Part shown: positions 1 through 11,104 of the stretch, piece after piece
Numbering within the stretch: position 1 is the first letter of the stretch
Layout: the number at the start of each line of letters is the position of its first letter
From: Helicostylum pulchrum
Lineage: Eukaryota; Mucoromycota; Mucoromycetes; Mucorales; Mucoraceae
Direction of reading: 5' to 3'
Assembly: GCA_025677825.1 (NCBI GenBank)
Contig: JAIXMO010000082.1
Span: forward strand, 19,053 to 83,052
Length of the DNA: 64,000 bases
Notes under the pieces: generated by a model
What the model was told of the DNA's origin: nothing
Databases searched by the model: none
The model's input: only the letters and a program-made list of their open reading frames with translations
Program-made: the position numbers and the translations under genes

Positions 1-943
1 CAATACAGGGTTTCAAAAAAAAAAAAAAAAATCTTGTTTACGTGGCTGAGAAAAAAGAAGGTGAATCTTAACTACACGCACCAAAAAAACAAGGAACATG
101 CACAGTAGCCGCTCTACTTTATGAAATATCACCTTTTTTAAAAGGTGTTTGGTATTTTTTTTGACGTACTTAGGGTCGAGAGTATCCCTTGCTATACTGA
201 TTTCGGTGTCCTTATGCTCTCCCTGTATATAGTTTATTGACATACTCTAGCGTGCTCTCTAAAATACACTTTTAATAAAATATATCATAAAGCAAACGGA
301 AAAAGTCAAAAAAAGGAATAACTGATAAACTAATAATTAAGAAAGACCAACGATAAAATAAAAGCGAAACAACCTTTTATATCAAGACACGGTTTAACTC
401 TGGATAATCACTGATACCCTTTAGTAGATCCTATCAAGCCTGTATATCATATATAAGCGATGATTTTTTTTTTATTCTATTGTTCTTTAACGTAACTGTA
501 CATTATCGTAGCTATCCAGATATAAATGATATTTACAAGATAAAGTCTGCGATGGATATTTACTTGAATGTTGCAACTAGCTAGGCGAAAATGAGTTCAT
601 TTTAACACATACTGTTATCCCCTTTTTGGAGGAGAGATAAGGTTACCTTCATACGGTAGATGAGGACTGTTCTTACATACCACATCAATATTCTGGTACC
701 TTATGCAGACTAAGATTTTATACCGTGCGTTTTTATTGGCTTACAAGGCCCTAAAATTTTTAATAGAAATTTTTATACAGACAACTGACGGTCATCAAGG
801 TAACGTCTTTTCAGATTTGACGCGATTAAAAAAAGTGAGAGATTTTCGCTATATTACACCTTTCATTTTTTACGTAAAAATTCCCCCTTTTTTCAACTTT
901 ACCCAACTTTTTTTTTTCTCTCTTTTATATATAAATATATATA
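1..943. other. AT-rich intergenic region at the left edge
   Basis: I see no supported gene here. Short open frames exist on both strands, but they are low-complexity, lack plausible splice extensions and match no family I recognise. The last 60 bases before the first gene are pyrimidine-rich (T and C runs) and then TATA-like. This is typical of upstream regions elsewhere in the window and suggests a promoter for the gene starting at 944. Confidence 0.6.
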
Positions 944-1973
944 ATGCAAACTCTGAAAGCATTTCTTGATTCAATTCAATTACAACAATACCATCCCGCA
1001 TTCTTAAAAGCGGGAGCAACGGACCAAGACTTGCAACAATTTATAGAATTTACGGACCAGGAACTAAACGAGTTACTTGCCGTACTTGACATGTTGCCAT
1101 TTCATGCCATCAAGTTTAAAAAGTCGCTAAGAGAATTAAAGTACACACAAGACGTTATACCAGAAACTGATTTAGTGAATGTAAGCATAAAAACTCCAAT
1201 TTATTTTCCTTTATTAACATAAAAAATAGGCATTGCCTTCTACCCGCCAATTTATTGTATCACACGCCACTATCTACGGTAAAAAAACTAGTCGTCCACT
1301 TACATCTTACGAAGAAGCCATCAACCATGCTGCATTGGAGTTGGCCCTTCATAACCCAATTTTAATCTCCAAAAAGGGTACATTATTCGACCTAGCCAAG
1401 AAAAAGTTATTACAGGACGGGTACCGATACAAACGAGGTAGTAGTCGATCCAAATTAAAAGAACAAGAATCCAAACCAAAGCCTACTGTAACTGAAGACC
1501 AGCAACGAGACGTTTTATTGAAGCGACAAGCCAACGCACAACGTATGTCTGCAAAGCGTCTAGAAAAGATTAATGTCTTACAGCAGCAGGTAGATACCGC
1601 ATTACAGCATCGTCAACGCACGGAGAACAAACTAGCAACGGGTTGTCATGACCCGTTAAACCGACTGGCTTTAGAAGCCGAATTAATTCATTATGAAGAA
1701 ACAAAGATAAAATTAACAAAGGAAACAAGTAAATTAAAAGCTCAAGAAAGAAAACATCAATGGTACAAACGACGTAAATTAGAAAGAACTGCAAGTCAGT
1801 CTACGGACGAAGGATTTTCGTCTCAAAATTCTTGTTATATGGAAGAAGAAGAAAGGCACTCTGCGTTTTCTATTTATACTCCTCATTCTTCTTCACAGGA
1901 TGAATATTTACCTGTTGCTTGCCCTAGAGAAAGTGATGTACGAGCAAGTTCAATATCTGATTATGACCGTTGA
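944..1973 (+). CDS. SAM/NCD1-like domain protein
   Basis: Two exons, 944-1180 and 1230-1973, join in frame across a 49-bp GTAAGC...TAG intron and give about 326 residues. Residues 1-65 form a helical SAM-like domain; its second half (LRELK after a hydrophobic ELLAVLDML stretch) resembles the NCD1 domain of NAB (NGFI-A-binding) co-repressors. Residues about 90-145 form a second conserved-looking block rich in KK, ending GYRYKRG then SRSK. A Gln/Arg/Lys-rich coiled-coil region and an acidic Ser-rich tail follow. The ATG at 944 follows a pyrimidine-rich, TATA-like leader and opens directly into the domain. A nuclear adaptor or co-regulator role is inferred only from the NAB resemblance; the second block was not identified. 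The gene converges on EDC3, with 55 bp between stop codons. Confidence 0.75.
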
Positions 1974-2028
1974 AATAAAATAAAATAAAATAAATAAAGT
2001 ATAAAGCATAAAAAAAAAAGTGTTCTCT

Positions 2029-3770
2029 TTATATAGTATCGTATTCTAGAGCAACTAAAAAATCAGCACCCCAAGGTATAGTGTTTCCTTTAATCCCAAC
2101 ACGCTTCCAACACAATCTTGGTATACCAATATCGACCAAATACAACTCTCCAGTAACTTGTTCGGACTTGCACCCAGATTTAGGTGCACCAAGACAAATA
2201 GTCCATTTAGGATGAATCATATGTTCTGAATGATGGGGTACACCAGTACTCGCATCCACACCACTAGGAAAATCAATAGACAATGTAGGTTTTGACTGTT
2301 GATTAGCCCAATCGATAGCTCTACACACGGCATCGAACGTATACTGATCCTGAACATCGATCAATTTATCATCTACACCCAAAATAGCATCTACAATTAT
2401 ATCTGATTCACCTAAATCCTGAATACTATACACAGTGACAACACCACACTTTCTTGCCATCAACTCGTATTTTGCGATAGCAGTACATAAATTATCTTGG
2501 TGGGTCGTAATACACACAGTTACCAAACACCCATGGTTAATCAAATGTGTTGCAGCTACTAACCCAATAGCTCCGCTTTTATTATTACCCACCAAGATAA
2601 TAACGGAAGGAGATACAACATCCGTTTGATTCAACAGTTGCAGTATCAATAATGCAGATCCTCTACCGCTATTTTCTATAGCCAATTCTTCAAAGTTACT
2701 TGACGCCTTGGTACATTCGTGTTCGACATGTGCCATCTGTAAAGGAGATACGACGGGACACAGCACACCTGTTGTTGTTACAATACTAATGGGTTTTATG
2801 GGCTGCTTAAAGATTCTTCGTTTAGAGTATTCATCTGGTGTTTGAGAATCATTATCACTTTCGTCTCCAAAATCTTGGTTATAAACAGTCGGTTCAATCT
2901 CAAGTACGTTTTCGGTCGGTAACAAGTTTACCTTTTTTTGTGGTAATCTATTTAACGTTACTAATAATTCCTCTGGTGCTGTATCATCGGCTTCCTATTA
3001 TAACGGATTAGTTTCATTTTGTGTGTATGTACATGTATATAATTTAACTTTACTCTTATCTCTGCAAACACTTTTGCTTTATCAAACATATCCAAGTTCT
3101 TTTGAAAATCAAATTCTTCTTTGATAAATATGTTTACATCTTCTCCAGCCCAACCGTCCATGGTTTTTCTATTATTGTTGTTGTTATTATTACTATTACG
3201 TGATGGTTGTTTCAATTTTCGTGCTTTTGAGAAGAGTTAACACGTTTTTTCTTTCTCCTTTACATATATTCACAACATACGAGTTTATACTTACTTTTAG
3301 ATACAGATTTTACAGGTGTTACCTACACACATTTATAAAAAAAAAAAAAAAAAGAAATATAAATAATTACGTATACTTTTTTTTTTTTTTTTTAAGATGC
3401 CATACTTTTGGTGGTGGGTCTTGTTCTAATACATGATGGTCTAAAGGCGATGGTTGAATAGTCGTGGTAGAAGAAGGAGGAGTAGCGGTAGCCGAAGGCG
3501 TGTTCATAACTTGCAAGTCTTTAATGTCTTTACCGACGACACCATAAATAGGTGTACGATGAGGAGGTTGACCAAAAAAGAACAAGGTAACTGTTTTTCA
3601 TGTTAATATAAAATGCTTAACAATAAAAAAAAAAATAAAAAAAAAAAAAACTCACCATCTTTTAAGGTCATTTGTTGGTTAGAAGGTTCGAGTTGAGAGA
3701 CAACACCTTCCAACTTGATACCAGAATGTAGTAACACGGATACTTTTAAACCTAGAAAAGCTTCTGCCAT
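2029..3770 (-). CDS. EDC3: Enhancer of mRNA-decapping protein 3
   Basis: EDC3 is a P-body scaffold that binds Dcp2 and DEAD-box helicase Dhh1 and promotes decapping. Five exons on the minus strand (3770-3656, 3590-3406, 3322-3295, 3223-3054, 2994-2029) are phase-consistent and give about 487 residues. The first two exons encode an N-terminal LSm-like domain beginning MAEAFLGLKV. The fourth carries the FDF motif (EEFDFQKNLDMFDKAKVF), the Dhh1-binding element. The last exon is a YjeF_N Rossmann domain (LVGNNKSGAIGLVAA and similar). This domain order is diagnostic. The 28-nt third exon is small. An in-frame upstream ATG at 3812 is possible, but the 3770 start fits the family better. The promoter is shared with the divergent bHLH gene. 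Confidence 0.93.
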
Positions 3771-3857
3771 ATTTATTTGAGCTGGAAAAGAAAAAGATAG
3801 AAGACCAGACATATTGCAGTGCTTTAAAAAAAAAAAGTTTTATACACTTGGAGTGAA

Positions 3858-3862
3858 CCAAT
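3858..3862 (+). promoter_or_regulatory. CCAAT box in a divergent promoter
   Basis: The sequence AACCAATCAG, a canonical CCAAT-box context bound by the HAP/NF-Y complex in fungi, lies 88 bp upstream of the EDC3 start and 130 bp upstream of the bHLH start. It could serve either gene. Binding is inferred from sequence only. Confidence 0.4.
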
Positions 3863-3991
3863 CAGAATCTTTTTTTTTTTGTTGTCTCACCCAAGGAAAA
3901 AAATCTTTTTTTTTTTTTTTTTTTTTTTCCCTCTCCTCTTTTACATCTTTTAATACGCACATTTTTTTAAAAGACTAAAAAGAAAAGAGAG

Positions 3992-5748
3992 ATGGATTTC
4001 AGCTCTTTTAATCTACAAGATACTGGAGACCTCTTTAAACAAAACTACCAATTAAACAGTTCTAGTAGTAACAACACAAATGATGACACTGCAGATTTCT
4101 TTAACTTTATGGCTAATGGTTCTGATACCAATACAAATATAAATCATGGTTCGTTTACTGTTCCTCAATTAAGTCCTCATGGTCAGGAGGGTAGTTTTAC
4201 TAATAGTAGTGTATTATCAGGACATAATCCTGAATTCAACATGTCTCCTTTACAAATTGCTTCTCAACCAAATAACTCTATTATGCAAACATATCATACA
4301 CCATTACAAAATTCCCATGTAGAAGAATTTAATGAAGATGAGGTATTATTATTACATACACGGACTCCCCGCTCCCAAAGAAATTAATAATTTTTTTTTT
4401 ATATTTATTCTAGGAATTCTTTACTCCGTTAGTTTCTCCAGCAATGGCACCTACTTACGATTCTGGCTACCAATCACTTGTTGGACTTAAAAACCACGAA
4501 AACATATTTTCGCCACTTTCCTCACCTGCTTTAAATCCATCGACCAATACAGGTGACCAATCTTCTTTACAACAAAAATTAGCTTTTATTGAACGTCAAC
4601 AACAACAATTAAGAAATATGCATAATCAACTACGTCCTACATCTTCACCTGTATTAAATGGGTACACTAGTCCATCAATCAATAGCTATCATCCAGAAAA
4701 GAAACCACTTAAAAAAATAGTTTCAAGTCCAAGACCATTTGTTATGCCAAAGCAAGTTAAATCTGAAAGTCCTTTAGCTTTAAGACCAATGACACCTCAT
4801 ACAACCTTTGTAAATAAGTCCCCTTCTAACAACACCAATCATACAAAGTCACTACAACATGGATTTATTGCTCCTGCTACTCCTTCTCTATTAATGAAAT
4901 TAGGTACTGGTAATCATACCTCCAATTTTTCTTCTTCTAGTTCATCTGTGGTAGATAATATGCCAACTTTACCTGCTGCCATGTTACAAGAAGATGTAAA
5001 CGAATCAAAACGTAGACGTATCTCACACCCATCTCCACCCACTACTAACAATAACAACCATAATGACAACATATTAGCCTCTCCCGCCACTTTAAGACCA
5101 CAACAATCACCACGTGCTTTAAAACCATTAATATCGCCTTCTTTAAAACCAAACGGAAAAAGATTATCATCTATTGAAGAAGAAACAGCACGTGCTTTAC
5201 TCACTTCTAAATCAAATTATGAAAACTTGAAAGAAGGTAAAGCAAAGAGTTTAGGTATTGATTTCTCTACTACAATTCAATCAGGTATTGAGAATCGTCG
5301 ATCGGCTCATAAAGCAGCAGAACAAAAGAGAAGAGACACTTTAAAACAAAGTTTCGATTCATTACGTACAGAAATTATTGATGCCATGATGGAAGAAGAG
5401 TTGGCTGAACAACAACCGCAACAACAACAACAAGAAGAAGATTTGGTGGATAAAGAAGAGATTAGAAATTTAAAGGAAAAAGATGTAAAGCAGATGAGTA
5501 AAGTGGTCTTATTACAACATTCGTATGAATATATCTTGCGTTTAAAATCTGATAATAAGCGTAAAGATCAAAAGCAACACAAAATGCGTCAAGAGTTGAT
5601 CAAGTTGAGAAAACAGTTGGGATTACCCGAAACTACAAAGGAAGAAGAAGAAGAAGAAGAAAGAGAAAGATTAGAGGAAAAAGAAAAGAGACAAGCAAGG
5701 TTAAAACGATTACAAACTGCTGCTGCCGGTGAAGACCCTTCTCCTTGA
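3992..5748 (+). CDS. bHLH transcription factor, class B type
   Basis: Two exons (3992-4342 and 4414-5748) join in phase 0 across a 71-bp intron and encode about 561 residues. The N-terminal 400 residues are Asn/Ser/Thr/Pro-rich and probably disordered, as in activation regions. A basic helix-loop-helix lies at about residues 410-500: the basic region HKAAEQKRR has the H-E-R pattern of class B factors that read CACGTG. The loop contains a polyGln/Glu insertion. Helix 2 (LLQHSYEYILRL) runs into a Lys/Glu-rich coiled coil, suggesting a Max/Myc or Ino4-like dimerising factor. The acidic loop insertion is longer than in most bHLH proteins. It is transcribed away from EDC3. Target genes cannot be told from sequence. 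Confidence 0.88.
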
Positions 5749-5754
5749 GCTGTG

Positions 5755-5791
5755 TGTGTCTGTTTGTGTTTGTGTGTGTGTGTGTGTATAT
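5755..5791 (+). repeat. TG microsatellite in the 3' flank
   Basis: A (TG)n-rich run with a few substitutions immediately follows the bHLH stop codon, inside the intergenic gap before the convergent kinase gene. Confidence 0.8.
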
Positions 5792-5879
5792 ATTATGCTA
5801 GATATTTTTTTTTCTTTTTTTTTTTTTAAAAATATAATCTTTTTTTTTTTTACAATAAGCTGTTTTATTTATATATTCT

Positions 5880-8331
5880 TCAAGAGTCTACACTACCGCC
5901 TACACTGCCACCTACACTGCCACCTAAACTACCGTCTAAACTACCACTGAAACTACGAATACCATAACCACTAACACTAGCAAACTCACTCAACCTCTTT
6001 TTCAATAAAGTTCGATCGGGATACCTTTCTTCATTTAGACACTTGACATCCTCAGCAGTTTCAGTAAAATGATGTTTGGTCCTGTGATGAAACACATATT
6101 TGGGATCATCCATCGATAACTGCATACGCGACATAACCAACTGTACAGCCTCTTGATCGTTATCAGGATGATATGTCGTTTCTGATTCTGTTTCCTCTAA
6201 AACTTCGCCATTGAACCACATCGATCTTTCTCTAAGAAAACTCTTTCGTACATTTAGTATTTCTTGGTAAAAGAAAGAGTCCATATGTTCTTGCGCCCAA
6301 AGTGTTTGTGAGAAACTTTTTCGTAAGGTTGGGTCCTTGGAAAGTAATTCTTTAATAACATTTCGAGCTGTAAATATAGAAAGTAGATTTTTAAGAATAT
6401 ATACAAATATAAAAAGAGATGGAGACATTTTTTTTTTCTTTACCATGGTCCGTCGTGCTTTGTAATAAACTCATATCGGGTTCCTTTTCTAAAATATTGC
6501 TAATAATCTCATTTCTAGTCTCAGACTCAAAATAATACTTGTTGACAAACGGATGTTGTTTGGTCAACATTTCATACACAATGATACCAAGCGACCAAAT
6601 ATCTACTTTTTCATCAATTGGTTTATGTTCTATAATTTCCGGTGCGTGATATCTATTCTTAAGAAAATCACTCATTAGTTAGTCACCGCGTAATGATAAT
6701 AATAGTTAGTACTTACGCAAAGGTACCGTAATCATCTGGCCAATAGTTTATATCTTTTGCTTTAATCGATAATCCAAAATCAGAAATTACAATTCGTGTC
6801 TTTTCATCATAGTTTTCTAAAAGGATATTATTGGGCTTATTTTACACGGCTTTAGTTTTATGTGTATGTGTGTGTGTGTGTGGCCATCTATTCTTTCTTA
6901 CCTTTAAATCTATACACAAAGAAAGTTAAAAAAAAACAATTGCTCAAATTATCCCTACTCTCATATTATCTTACCACAATGAATAATCCCGTTTTTATGC
7001 AAATAAGCTAACCCTGATGAAATTTGATAATAAATAAAATACGCGTCTTCTTCTTTAATATCGTACGGTCTATCAATACGATCTTGTAAATTGCCACCAA
7101 AATACCTAAAAAAATTAATTAGTTTACTCCAAAATTAGACGACTGTGACATATTAAACTTACAACGGACAAAACGAATACATGTCTTTATTCCTTTCAAA
7201 ACGACTAATAATCGATAACACATTTTGCTATTCAATAAAAGAGATATTAAGCAAAAAGAAACACATACACAATCTATAATATTTACATGCTTATTGGTTT
7301 CAAGAATGCTTAATTCTGTTTTAAGCGCTTTAGATCCTAACCCCCAAAAAGATCTTTTACGATGTCGTTTACACGCCAATTGAAATCTTAATCGTTTAAC
7401 AATGTTGCATAAAAACACTTCAGATTGAGTTCCTACGCCAATCTGTCGGTTGGTCACTGATATCATGCATCGGTTTTCATGTTCAATCTCATCAGATCGT
7501 AAAGGCTTTTTATATATAAATTAGTCTTGATTTACACGCCTTTTATTGTATATACTTACAACAAGGAAATTCTCTTCGTATTGATCGTTTGTTTCATTTC
7601 CGTGTGCCTGGATATAAAATAAATCTACCGAGTTTAAGTAAACAGAAAATAAAAAATAACTCTCTTTTGCTGCTTACTTAAATAATGCGATACGAATGAA
7701 ATAACACAAGATGGGTACAAGATGACAGTTTGATTATGTCCTATTAAATCACCATTCACTATTAAACTATAAGTAACATTCTCTCACAAATAAAAAAATT
7801 CAATTTGTGATATCATTTACAATAAGTTCCATTCAAACTAATATCCTAAAAAAAAAATCATTAAAAAAAGACTCTTCCTCTTGTCTCTGTACAATTTCTA
7901 TAATTACTTACTGTAAGATAAGCTAGTGATACTCCATTCTCAACCCTCTACTATAGAATAAGTTTTCTTTCTTCTCTCTTTTTTTTTGAAAAAAAAAAAA
8001 TCTTACCGATTGGATAATACAATGGTAAGGTGAAATATACTCCATATCAATGATAATATCGCTACAAAAAAAAATTCGTTAGTAAAAAAAATATATACAT
8101 ATATATTTCCAGGTTTTGTTGTCCTCTTCCCCTCCATGTATTTCATTTACCAGTTCGGATCGCTTCCTATTCCAAAAGTTTTACCCAAAGGCAGTGTAGC
8201 AACTACACGAGAAAAAAAAAATTATAAGTTGATTGCGAAACTGAAATAGATCCAATAAAAGGACACGTACGAAAGTACTGGCTATCTGTGTTAGCACCTC
8301 TAAGATACCCTAATACATTAACAATTGACAT
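5880..8331 (-). CDS. FHA-domain checkpoint kinase, Chk2/Rad53-like
   Basis: Fourteen exons, all phase-consistent, encode about 537 residues: 8331-8271, 8202-8151, 8061-8007, 7947-7912, 7845-7821, 7758-7678, 7624-7560, 7505-7287, 7227-7163, 7105-6975, 6909-6902, 6835-6717, 6652-6444, 6367-5880. Residues about 15-110 form an FHA phosphothreonine-binding domain (FGIGSDPNW, ISPYHC, LNGTYLNG). A Ser/Thr kinase domain follows: glycine loop IGVGTQSEVF, ATP lysine in LACK, C-helix Glu in LKTELSIL, catalytic HCDLKPNN, DFGLS, APEI and DIWSLG. The FHA-then-kinase order is that of Chk2, Cds1 and Rad53, DNA-damage effector kinases. Oddities: HCD replaces HRD, the third glycine of the P-loop is Ser, and an 8-nt microexon encodes Asp-Leu-Lys of the catalytic loop. 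The C-terminus ends in Gly/Ser repeats. Confidence 0.88.
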
Positions 8332-8928
8332 TGTATAATAAAAAAAAAAGAAAGGAACTCCTCTTTTTTTAAAAAAAAAATATACACGTGTTTACACCTT
8401 CAAAAAAAAAAAAAAAAAAAAAAAAAGCAAGTCTCTCTCTTTCTGTCAAGTTGACCCCAGTCACTGTAGCACCAACAAGGAGAGTAACTACTACACACTT
8501 TAAAAAAAAATTTAATTGATACGTCAAAAAAAAAAAAAAAAGTCAATTGACAATCAAAATGTAATATCAGATCCTTTTTTTTTTTTTACGTGCTGAAAAT
8601 AGACCAGATAAGACACTATTTATCTATCTGCTTTGAGAAAAAAAAGCAAATCATGCAAAAAAAAATGCTATGCTACACAAACAATTTTTTTTTTTAAAGA
8701 ATGAATGACGCTAAAACAAAATCATAAAAGTGATTTTTAGACTATTAAACGTGGTTCACCTCTCACACCTATTTTAGCTTTAGCGATAAAATAAATCGTA
8801 CGATTTTATTTTTTAGCGTTAAACAAACAACAACAAAAAAAGTTTAGTGTTAAAAAAAATTTATTGTCAAAATTAAATTAGGAAATAGTAGTATGAATAA
8901 AAAAGTAAATTATTTACAAAAGAGAGTT
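8332..8928. other. Intergenic A/T-tract region
   Basis: No gene seen. Many A and T homopolymers. A CACGTG E-box lies at 8385-8390, about 55 bp upstream of the FHA-kinase start. TTTTAGCG-type words occur at 8707-8716 (minus strand) and 8811-8820 (plus strand) before the cluster that follows. Confidence 0.6.
8385..8390. promoter_or_regulatory. CACGTG E-box upstream of the FHA-kinase
   Basis: A palindromic class B bHLH site sits 54 bp upstream of the kinase start codon. It may be bound by a bHLH factor of the type encoded at 3992-5748. One 6-bp match is weak evidence. Confidence 0.3.
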
Positions 8929-9372
8929 CTATTGTAGTGTCAATATGATGGAACCTTTCAGTTTGGCCTTGATTTTTATATCCGCATCTAAATTAAGATC
9001 GAGTCGAAGTCGAAGCGCACCTGCTGTAGGATCCTTAGCCAGTAGCGGTTTTTGCATTTTAGGCATGTCTCTTAGTTTTTCCGCCTGCTTTTTCGCTAAT
9101 GTTTGTTGTGAATCTTCTTTTTGGGAACTTTTTTTTTTACCGCTTGTTTTTTCTTTGGATTTCTTTTCTATTGATTTCTCTTCTAATGATTTGATTTTCT
9201 TTGCGGATTTATCTTTTGGCTCTAGTTTTTGTTCTTTGATTTTTTTGGTTTTTTTCGCTGGCGATTTCTGCTTTGTGCTCGACTTTTCTTTTTTCGGCTT
9301 TTCTTTTATGCCCGATTTTTCTTTTATCAAGGGTTTTTTGGTACCTGGTATCTTTTTCGTTGTTTCTTCCAT
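8929..9372 (-). CDS. Lys/Glu-rich protein with C-terminal beta tail
   Basis: An intronless gene for a 147-residue, strongly basic, low-complexity protein. Residues 1-110 are mostly Lys, Glu and Ser in irregular short repeats (EKSxxKEK type) and are predicted to be disordered. The last about 27 residues switch to an ordered-looking tail: RLRLDLNLDADIKIKAK, a short turn, then a second hydrophobic strand ending LTLQ. Hydrophobic and charged residues alternate strictly, as in an amphipathic beta strand. Three neighbours carry the same tail. The start ATG at 9372 opens a divergent promoter shared with the gene at 9757. No function is recognised. Retention of the tail while the body is unrelated argues that it is a real coding gene. 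Confidence 0.8.
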   Translation of the reverse strand: MEETTKKIPGTKKPLIKEKSGIKEKPKKEKSSTKQKSPAKKTKKIKEQKLEPKDKSAKKIKSLEEKSIEKKSKEKTSGKKKSSQKEDSQQTLAKKQAEKLRDMPKMQKPLLAKDPTAGALRLRLDLNLDADIKIKAKLKGSIILTLQ

Positions 9373-9756
9373 TATCCAAATTTAGTTTCTTAGCAAAAAG
9401 GGTAGGAAACAAAAAAGAGTTTAAAAGAAAAAAAAAGTTCTGCACAATAGAAAAAATGACGCTATAGTTCCTTGGTTCTGGATATAGCGCAATAAAAAAT
9501 GGTGACATAATTATATATTGGATCTTCCCGCTTTGTAGTGCCGCCGCTATGTCTGTACGACCTCAGATTGGTGTGAACCCCATTTTGTGTTTTGATCTAG
9601 CGTTAAAAAAAATGATGATCCTCTTTTTTTTTACCATTACGTCTTGATCATGTCAGTGTATATTTTAATCCCGATACCAATAAAACCGTAATTAGATTAT
9701 TTATCGCCTCAATAAAAATATTTTCTACTTTCTTTTTTCTAAATTAAATATACATT

Positions 9757-10317
9757 ATGTCAACTACTAAAGAGGCCCCTGAAAAGTCCAAAACTGACCA
9801 AAACTCCAAACCTGAATCTTCAAGCTCCACTCAAGAAACAGGTTCGTCTAAAAAACCAAATACCCAAAAGAAGGCAGGTAAAAAGGCTCCTCCACCTCCA
9901 CCTCCTCCACAAGAAGAAGAATCTGAGAGCGACGATTCTGACGATGCTACAAGTGAAGAGTCCAGTGAAGAAGAGTCCAGTGAAGAAGAAACCGATAGCG
10001 AAGAAGAATCTAGCGAAGAAGAATCCAGTGAAGAAGAATCCAGCGAAGAAGAATCAGAAGATGAAATCCCTCAAGAACTTTTAAAGAAGAAGGGTAAAAA
10101 AGGAAAACATTTGGTAAAGGGTGCTTCCGATACTGCCAGCAAGTTGGCTAACTCTGTTGGAGGTGCTGTAGGCGGTGCTGTAGGCGGTGCCGCAGGTGGA
10201 GGTGGTGGCGGAAAGAACGAAAAACCCCTTAGTTTACGTCTTGATCTTAATCTCGAAGTAGAGATCGAACTTAAGGCTCGTGTTCATGGTGATGTTACTT
10301 TAGCACTCTTGAGATAA
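9757..10317 (+). CDS. Acidic Ser/Glu-repeat protein with beta tail
   Basis: An intronless gene for 186 residues. Order of regions: a Ser/Thr/Lys-rich head, a seven-proline run (about residues 46-52), an acidic block of repeated SSEEE units (about 58-105), a short KKKGKKGKH basic patch, a Gly/Ala/Val-rich low-complexity linker (GGAVGG repeats, about 130-152), then the C-terminal tail beginning LSLRLDLNLEVEIELKAR, a turn with HGD, and a last strand VTLALL. The tail is almost identical to that of the gene at 10582-10971 although the bodies differ completely. It faces away from the 8929-9372 gene across a 384-bp divergent promoter and converges on the next gene. Function unknown; the tail may be an assembly or membrane-surface element (inference). 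Confidence 0.85.
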   Translation: MSTTKEAPEKSKTDQNSKPESSSSTQETGSSKKPNTQKKAGKKAPPPPPPPQEEESESDDSDDATSEESSEEESSEEETDSEEESSEEESSEEESSEEESEDEIPQELLKKKGKKGKHLVKGASDTASKLANSVGGAVGGAVGGAAGGGGGGKNEKPLSLRLDLNLEVEIELKARVHGDVTLALLR

Positions 10318-10581
10318 ATTTAAATACTGTATTATATAATACTCCCCCTTACATACTATTTTTGAAATAAATTTTTATTATTATAATATATACATACCCG
10401 ATCTCTATAAAATCTCAATTAGAAGCTATATATAAAATTCCAATCAGAAGCTACATGTATTCTGTAGTTTGTTGCCGTTGTTACTACACATGGTATCATC
10501 AAAATATGTGTTTATAAAAATGGGTTATTTATTATATAGATATAAATGTATTATTAAGATAAAAAGAAATGCTCCCACAGC

Positions 10582-10971
10582 TTAAGCTAAAAGGGCTAAT
10601 GTCACATCACCATGGACACGAGCCTTGAGTGTGATCTCTACTTCAAGATTAAGGTCAAGACGTAAACTTAATGGTTGAGTACCACCACCACCACCACCAC
10701 CACCACCATCTTGTTGCTGTCCACCACCAATAACGCCATCCGCCATACCTGATAATGTTTCGGTTGGGTCATTTTGAATTAACCCAAGTCCTTTAGATTT
10801 TTTTGATGATGACTTTTTCTTTTTCTTGGGCTTTTCTTTCTTTTCCTTCTTCTCCTTCTTCTCCTTGGATGATTTCTTTGACTTGTGAGGTACCTCTGGC
10901 TCTTCATCAGAAGATTCATTTACTTGTTTCATTTTTTGTTTACCTTCAGTCATTTCTTTAGTAGGAGCCAT
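10582..10971 (-). CDS. Lys-rich protein with C-terminal beta tail
   Basis: An intronless gene for 129 residues. It has an acidic/Ser patch (SSDEEPEVP), a long Lys/Glu run (about residues 30-62), a short middle segment with LIQNDPTETLSGMADG, a nine-glycine run, and then the tail beginning LSLRLDLNLEVEITLKAR followed by HGD and VTLALL. The tail differs from that of the gene at 9757 at only two positions, so the tails are more similar than the bodies. Converges with 9757-10317 (264 bp between stops) and diverges from 11352 (380 bp between starts). No known enzyme motif. Confidence 0.85.
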   Translation of the reverse strand: MAPTKEMTEGKQKMKQVNESSDEEPEVPHKSKKSSKEKKEKKEKKEKPKKKKKSSSKKSKGLGLIQNDPTETLSGMADGVIGGGQQQDGGGGGGGGGTQPLSLRLDLNLEVEITLKARVHGDVTLALLA

Positions 10972-11102
10972 TTTTTTTTCTCTTTAATTTTTTTTTTCTG
11001 TAAAAAGATAAAAGAAGGTGTTAAGTTAAAAAAATATGGGTAATATATTTTAGTTTATAAGAAAAACTGTAAGGACTTTGAATGACAGAACAATGACCTA
11101 AT

Positions 11103-11104
11103 TG

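Noticed and set aside
703..969. 88-residue plus-strand frame overlapping the first gene's start
   Set aside because: Phe/Lys-rich sequence from A/T tracts, with no splice connection to a conserved domain. The ATG at 944 in another frame leads directly into a SAM-like domain.
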